Made by a program: the position numbers and the translations under genes | Shown: piece by piece, positions 60,401 through 64,000 of the stretch | How the letters are laid out: every line of letters starts with the position of its first letter | Numbering within the stretch: position 1 is the stretch's first letter | The notes under the pieces: model-generated | The model's input: the letters and a program-made list of their open reading frames with translations, nothing else | Told to the model about the DNA's origin: nothing | Database searches by the model: none | From: Biomphalaria glabrata | Lineage: Eukaryota > Mollusca > Gastropoda > Planorbidae | Direction of reading: 5' to 3' | DNA length: 64,000 nt | Assembly: GCF_947242115.1 (NCBI RefSeq) | Contig: NC_074713.1 | Coordinates: 25,075,378-25,139,377 of the forward strand

Positions 60401-62290
60401 TCAACTTACAAAATAAATATAATATTACAAGGCTGAGCATTGTTACTCAGCAAGAGTTTGGACAGATCTAATAGCATGTGATGATGCTTGCTCCCATCTC
60501 TGACAGACTTCTGATGACTTGGTAAAGCCAGTTTGAACTTCACTGGCTGAAACATATTTTCTTTAGCTGTAATGCCTAAATAGTTCTCTATCCGCTCTTT
60601 TTCATGCTGAAAGGAACCTGTAAGTAAGCATGGTTCAGTATAGTAATGCATATTGAGTATGAAAAAGAACTGAGATGACATGAATTCATGATCGGTGTCA
60701 AAAGAACTGGAAGAAAAGCAAAAAACAGCATCAGTTCAAATCTGTCTCAAGATAAAACCATGTCTATAAAAATTGAAAATTTAAATTTATAATAAAAAAA
60801 AATATTTAAAAAATTTCCCCAATGAAGGTTTATTTGAAACATGCATTCATAATATTATAAGGTTTAAAAGGTCAAAATATTTAGACTTGATAATTTTTTA
60901 TTTTTTTTTAACTTAGTAGCTGAGTTGTATTTACTGAACACCTAAAGGCAGCACGGAAAACCTTCTCCCAGATACCCCTCCCCCCACTGGTCCTCAAATG
61001 AGATTGGACCATAGTGCTCTGAGCATGCTATAAGCATGAAAGTTGCGTTATATAAAAAACTATTTAAAAATAAGTAATGGACTAGTAGACTATTCTTATA
61101 TTGTTACTCATCTCTAATCTATTGCAGTGTGATTTATATAGTCATTCCTAACTAACCCTAAATATTTTGCTTAATACTCAAAATTCTTACCATCAATAGC
61201 TGGAGGATACATGACAAATATATGTGGAGGAATATCTCGAATCCAGGAGAGGTAATATTTACAAGACTCCATCATAGTGTCTTCAAGACACAAAGTCTCA
61301 GAAGTGGCAGTGTGATAAAGCCTAAAACCAGCCGTGTGGAAAAGAGCATACAAGGCACGATACCAACTGTAGATATAATCTTCCTCTAACTTGTCTGTTA
61401 ATGAAAAAATATCAGAATATTTATTACATGTAATAAACTATATGTTTTAAAATTGAGCAATTTTAAGAAAAAAATTTCCTGTTATTTTCAAGTAGACACT
61501 TGAGACATAAAGAGTCTTAGTACATGTTAGCAATAGACAATAGATAGCTGCCTGGTCGTGCAGTATAGGCGCTGGACTGTCGTTCGGACTAGTTGATGGT
61601 CCCATGTTCGCTGCCATCCCCCGTCATACTAAGGGAGGTTTGGACTAGGAATTAAATTATCTTCAACTCTGAAGAAACATCCCAAACATGTAAAATATTT
61701 TACAAACAAATATGTTAGCAACTTTTAACTGTAAGAAAAATTAAATAGCTGACACAGCTGCATAAATGCATGAAATATTTTTCCCGGTATCTAAATTCTT
61801 ATTGTTAATCAGACAGAAATCCTGGACTACTGAAAACCAAACATGGTGTTGAAGCATTAAAATCATTTATGGATTAAACTTGGACATTAAAATATTCTAT
61901 TCAATTTTACAGGCCAATAAAACTCAAAGTAATTCCTTACCAAGTTTAATAACAATGTGCAACTCCTTGACATTAGCAAGGACACCATCTTCAATCAAGA
62001 ACTTGAGAAATTCATATGATGTGACTGACTCTACCAGAGTATCTATTTTCAAAACATCAATCTTGGTGTGCTTCAGGTTTAGCATGGCTGAGTTTAAAGT
62101 CTGTGTTTCATAAGAATTTCTAGCAAAGTCTGCAGGATCATTGGGGACAATGACAGACTTTACAACTATAGTGCCTGATGGGTTGATTTTTGAGAAGAAG
62201 TTCAACTTATCAGCAGAATGGGAGAAAACATAGAGTTTGGTGGAGATGTTTTTACTAACAAAGTACTCAAAATTGTAATCATATGTGGGC
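51419..62290 (-). CDS. FkbM/METTL24-like methyltransferase gene, two tandem lobes, 5' end missing
   Basis: Exons on the minus strand: A 62290-61941, B 61394-61191, C 60706-60410, D 59864-59745, E 59203-59056, F 51625-51419 (stop TGA). A+B read as the C-terminal half of an FkbM/METTL24-type domain: VVKSVIVPNDP, KIDVLKIDTL, FLKFLIEDGVLANVKELHI, YSWYRALYALFHTAGFRLYH, YYLSWIRD. C to F appear to repeat the same plan in weaker form: CKSHKLVLAPVDP, SATSIMYVELFDAWDFID, GLPKLLHQLII, RRRYSELQQIEAFQLEL. Phases agree within A-B and within C-F. Exon B ends in phase 1 while C needs two leading bases, so a micro-exon, an alternative donor in B, or two separate transcripts is required. Exon A needs two bases from upstream, so more 5' exons exist outside or undetected. 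The SAM-binding motif is not in view. Function is inferred from the fold only. Confidence 0.62.
52108..52666. repeat. 42-bp minisatellite, 13 copies, all frames open
   Basis: GTAATACAAG recurs every 42 bp from 52121 to 52625. A variant pair (ATTACAG plus AATAATACAAAGC) recurs exactly 168 bp apart (52273 and 52441), showing a four-unit higher-order duplication. Because 42 is divisible by three, every frame stays open; on the plus strand the peptide unit is VEESNTRHLVIAIK. Intronic in the FkbM-like gene. Not a gene. Confidence 0.93.
53089..56960 (-). mobile_element. Old LTR retrotransposon (Ty3/gypsy-like), broken, nested in hAT
   Basis: Direct repeats of about 290 and 370 bp (53129-53420 and 56589-56960) begin TGTTGTAACTCTAGG and end AGGGTTACA. 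The flank AATAT on both outer sides (53084-53088, 56960-56964) is a possible 5-bp duplication. Next to the right repeat the minus strand holds a Gag-like region with a SAP-like start. Most of the interior is replaced by a LINE insertion. An inverted copy of the repeat's end sits outside the left repeat. It is a fossil; the unequal repeats suggest substantial age. Confidence 0.65.
53827..55850 (-). mobile_element. LINE with RNase H (I/nimbus-like), 5'-truncated, inserted in the LTR element
   Basis: An open frame of 430 codons (55148-53856) carries a full RNase H core: HIYTDGSA, NFQAEIEAITIAL, VFTDSQSTLEAL, WIPGHIGIMGNEKADKLS. A Cys/His knuckle follows (CRHCTHPSETVNHILFECP). Upstream on the same strand, in other frames, are RT pieces: LYADDLLIWTTEK (YADD) and GIHGKMYSWIRAFLKNRTIQ near 55846. 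The (AGA)n tail is at 53827-53848. RNase H points to the I superfamily; nimbus-like is an inference for a snail. Frameshifts around 55.2-55.7 kb make it inactive. A tail-only sibling is at 11614-11757. Confidence 0.85.
58500..58640 (-). pseudogene. Possible transposase C-terminal remnant
   Basis: On the minus strand a frame reads VSKAWIADIFKITETNLTES and continues SIEKLKTNLMTSFQ to a TAG. It resembles the W-x-x-x-F ... L ... L-x-x-F tail of hAT/ZBED-type transposases, but this is a weak pattern match. It lies just outside the hAT end at 58405. Part of it (45 bp) is duplicated at 59399-59442. Confidence 0.3.
59243..59342. repeat. 50-bp tandem duplication in an FkbM-like intron
   Basis: AACTATGAATATAAACAAC starts at 59243 and 59293, with the full 50 bp repeated exactly. 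It lies in the intron just upstream of exon E. Confidence 0.9.
60273..60430 (-). repeat. 44-bp tandem repeat that copies a splice donor four times
   Basis: ACTTAC (GTAAGT on the minus strand) occurs at 60273, 60316, 60360 and 60404, each followed by the AT-rich exon-end sequence. The copy at 60404-60409 is the donor that keeps the FkbM-like frame from exon C to D. Confidence 0.85.
60912..61062. repeat. Dispersed repeat, copy 2 (GTTGTATTTACTGA family)
   Basis: Same words as 4737-4905, including CCTTCTCCCAGATA and GCTATAAGCATGAAA. It sits in the intron where the FkbM-like gene has a phase problem. Confidence 0.65.
61548..61705 (+). mobile_element. tRNA-derived SINE, family B, longest copy
   Basis: Head ATAGCTGCCTGGTCGTGCAG, degenerate B box, then GGGAGGTTTGGACTAGGAAT and TCTGAAGAAACATCCCAAAC. 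It is in the intron between FkbM-like exons A and B. Confidence 0.65.
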
Positions 62291-63540
62291 CTGAAAGTAA
62301 AAAGGTTAAACAAAATATTGAAAATAACTTTTAGAAAACACTTTAATTAAGCATTGTGGATTTAAAGTTGTTGTTTTTTTTACAGATCATTGTTACATTT
62401 TGCATTTCTAACAGCTTATTACCAGTAAAAATGTTTACCTAAATGTACCATTTTGTTCTATAAATAAAAATTACATTTTTTCCCCCTTGGTTACCAAAAA
62501 AATTTTTGTCCAACAACTCATGTCATGTACAAATTACAAGTTAAAAAAATAATTTTGGGACATTGCTACATTTCTCTGAAGTCATCAGTTTTAATCTAAA
62601 GAAGTCTTATTAGCAGTTGTCTAATGGTTAACTAAATCAAATGACACCACAAAAAAAAAAAAAAAAAACAGTAGAGACTATATTTTTGAGTAATAACCAA
62701 GAATACAAACTAACATCTAACAAAACCAATTGTCATTTCTGCTGCTTTGACTGGCAACCTATCTTTACCTGTGTCATATCCATGAAGTCAATTACATTGG
62801 GATGCACTATTCAACCAAAGGAAATAAGTGTATAATGAGCCAAAAGCAAGCAATTCTTGTATGTATGTATATATATTTATATATTTAAATTTTATTTGGA
62901 AAACAACTCCTAACGATATTTTCTTTAAAATTTCAAGGTATGTATTTATTAATGAGAAAAAAATTCTCAACTCATTGGCAACATCACAAAAACCAGATGT
63001 TTTGAAGATGTTTCATTATCGAAAAATTAATTATGGATAAAATTTTTATGAATGAAAATATTCCTTATGAAAAAAACTTGACACAGCATACTCACTACAC
63101 TTACAGTAAGAAAGGGGAAAAAACTTGACACCACTTACATCACTGGCTTATTGCAGTACACTACAATATTTCTTTGCAAACATGAACATGTTTAAATGAA
63201 CTATAGGCCTAATTAAACATTTGCACACCATCTTATTGTAGGCTATATTAGCTTTGTCAACAAATTTAAAGCTACCTACATGGCTCTCCGCAATTAAAGT
63301 GTAAACAATTTATAGAGAACTTAAAACATAATAACTAATCATACATAGCATTTTTTTTTCTTCCAAAAATGCTAAACTTTATTGTGACTTGGTAAACTAA
63401 TAGATGTCGACTATAAATCTGATTGGTCAAGTTTTCTTTTCAAAGCAATTGACTAACTATCCTCATTTAAATAGCTTAGAATAATTAACATAGTCCTACT
63501 ATGCAGGGTAATATTTTATTTTTTCTGGTGAGATTATAAT
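62291..63540. other. Intron or 5' region of the FkbM-like gene, no exon confirmed
   Basis: AT-rich with poly-A runs (62650-62670) and TA-rich words (62865-62885). Upstream exons are expected on the minus strand because exon A begins in mid-codon, but none was found with matching phase. Confidence 0.35.
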
Positions 63541-63734
63541 GTGTTCAATCTTCAAAGTCAACTGTCCCATACCCAAAGCAAGGAAATGGTCATATCACAG
63601 CTTCTTTACGCCTTACTTGCTCACACTGAACGAATTTGCACATGCTGCCACTTTTTTAGGTTTAACTATAAACCTCAGAAAAAACGGAAGTTATGTTCCA
63701 GAAGTCACTCAATAAAATATACTTAGCCCCAAAG

Positions 63735-64000
63735 ATCAGCATGATTAGACACCCCTTTAACGTGGTAGACAATGATGCATCACTTTTAAGAGAGGTTTTT
63801 AAGCGTCTGATCAGGGCTAGTAGTGCTTTTGGATGAATCCAATCGAGAATTTGGCAAAACAAATCACCCCGCCTGCCTACAAAAATCAATGTCTACCAAG
63901 CAGTGGTTCTCTCAACCCCTGTGAATCTGAGACATGGGTACTTTACAGAATGAAACTAAGACTTCTTGAAAGTTTTCATCCAAGATGTTTGCACATCATC
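63735..64000 (+). mobile_element. LINE RT C-terminal fragment running off the window
   Basis: Frames on the plus strand read LIRASSAFG, RIWQNKSPRLPTKINVYQAV and ESETWVLYRMKLRLLESFHP RCL, matching the TKI.VY.A.V..TLLYG.E.W region after the RT palm (compare 33481-33620). At least one stop and a frame change are present. It continues past 64000. Confidence 0.75.

Noticed and set aside
62773-62810. Possible small minus-strand exon reading HPNVIDFMDMTQ before a good GTAAAG donor
   Set aside because: It ends in phase 0 while the next exon (62290) needs two leading bases, and its acceptor lacks a good pyrimidine tract.

Overview
This is a eukaryotic, AT-rich, repeat-dense nuclear window. Intron-split genes, molluscan-type tRNA-derived SINEs, several LINE families, long stretches built from AGATCT/CTAG words and the gene content suggest a gastropod, most likely a freshwater pulmonate snail. 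That taxon call is inferred from sequence character only. No bacterial operons, CRISPR arrays, rRNA genes or convincing functional tRNA genes are visible.

Three host genes can be rebuilt by following splice sites and reading phase. (1) Minus strand, 20665 down to 4022: a complete 11-exon gene for GDP-D-glucose phosphorylase (GDPGP1), 445 residues, with the HxHxH active-site region. (2) Plus strand, 31137 to 41549: a complete 7-exon coiled-coil gene of the TJAP1/BEGAIN family, 335 residues, with one GC-AG intron and two Cys-rich clusters. (3) Minus strand, 62290 down to 51419: the 3' part of an FkbM/METTL24-like gene that appears to carry two tandem methyltransferase-like lobes; its 5' exons lie beyond position 64000 or are unrecognised. 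Genes 1 and 2 diverge from a roughly 10 kb intergenic region. Genes 2 and 3 converge, with opposing AATAAA signals only 35 bp apart near 47.6 kb.

The rest is mainly mobile DNA. 1-1660: right end of a TIR element with a 97-bp array, then a palindromic array. 10.3-13.7 kb (GDPGP1 intron): a solo LTR split by a TTAA-flanked element with perfect 20-bp TIRs. 20.7-31 kb (intergenic): SINEs, a palindromic array, AGATCT-rich DNA, a LINE 3' end, a hAT end, and a 1.2-kb element with perfect 27-bp TIRs. 31.8-36.4 kb (TJAP1-like intron 1): a LINE with a long open RT reading frame, a probable twin-primed LINE scrap, and a second copy of the TIR element seen at position 1. 52.1-58.4 kb (last intron of gene 3): a 42-bp minisatellite, then a hAT element containing an old LTR element containing a LINE.

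The three host genes show no obvious joint pathway. I found no convincing new multi-gene system. The most unusual items are the double-lobed methyltransferase-like gene with an amplified splice donor, the nested insertions, and the TIR families. Exon calls rest on manual reading of splice sites, phase and remembered family similarity; no alignment was run.
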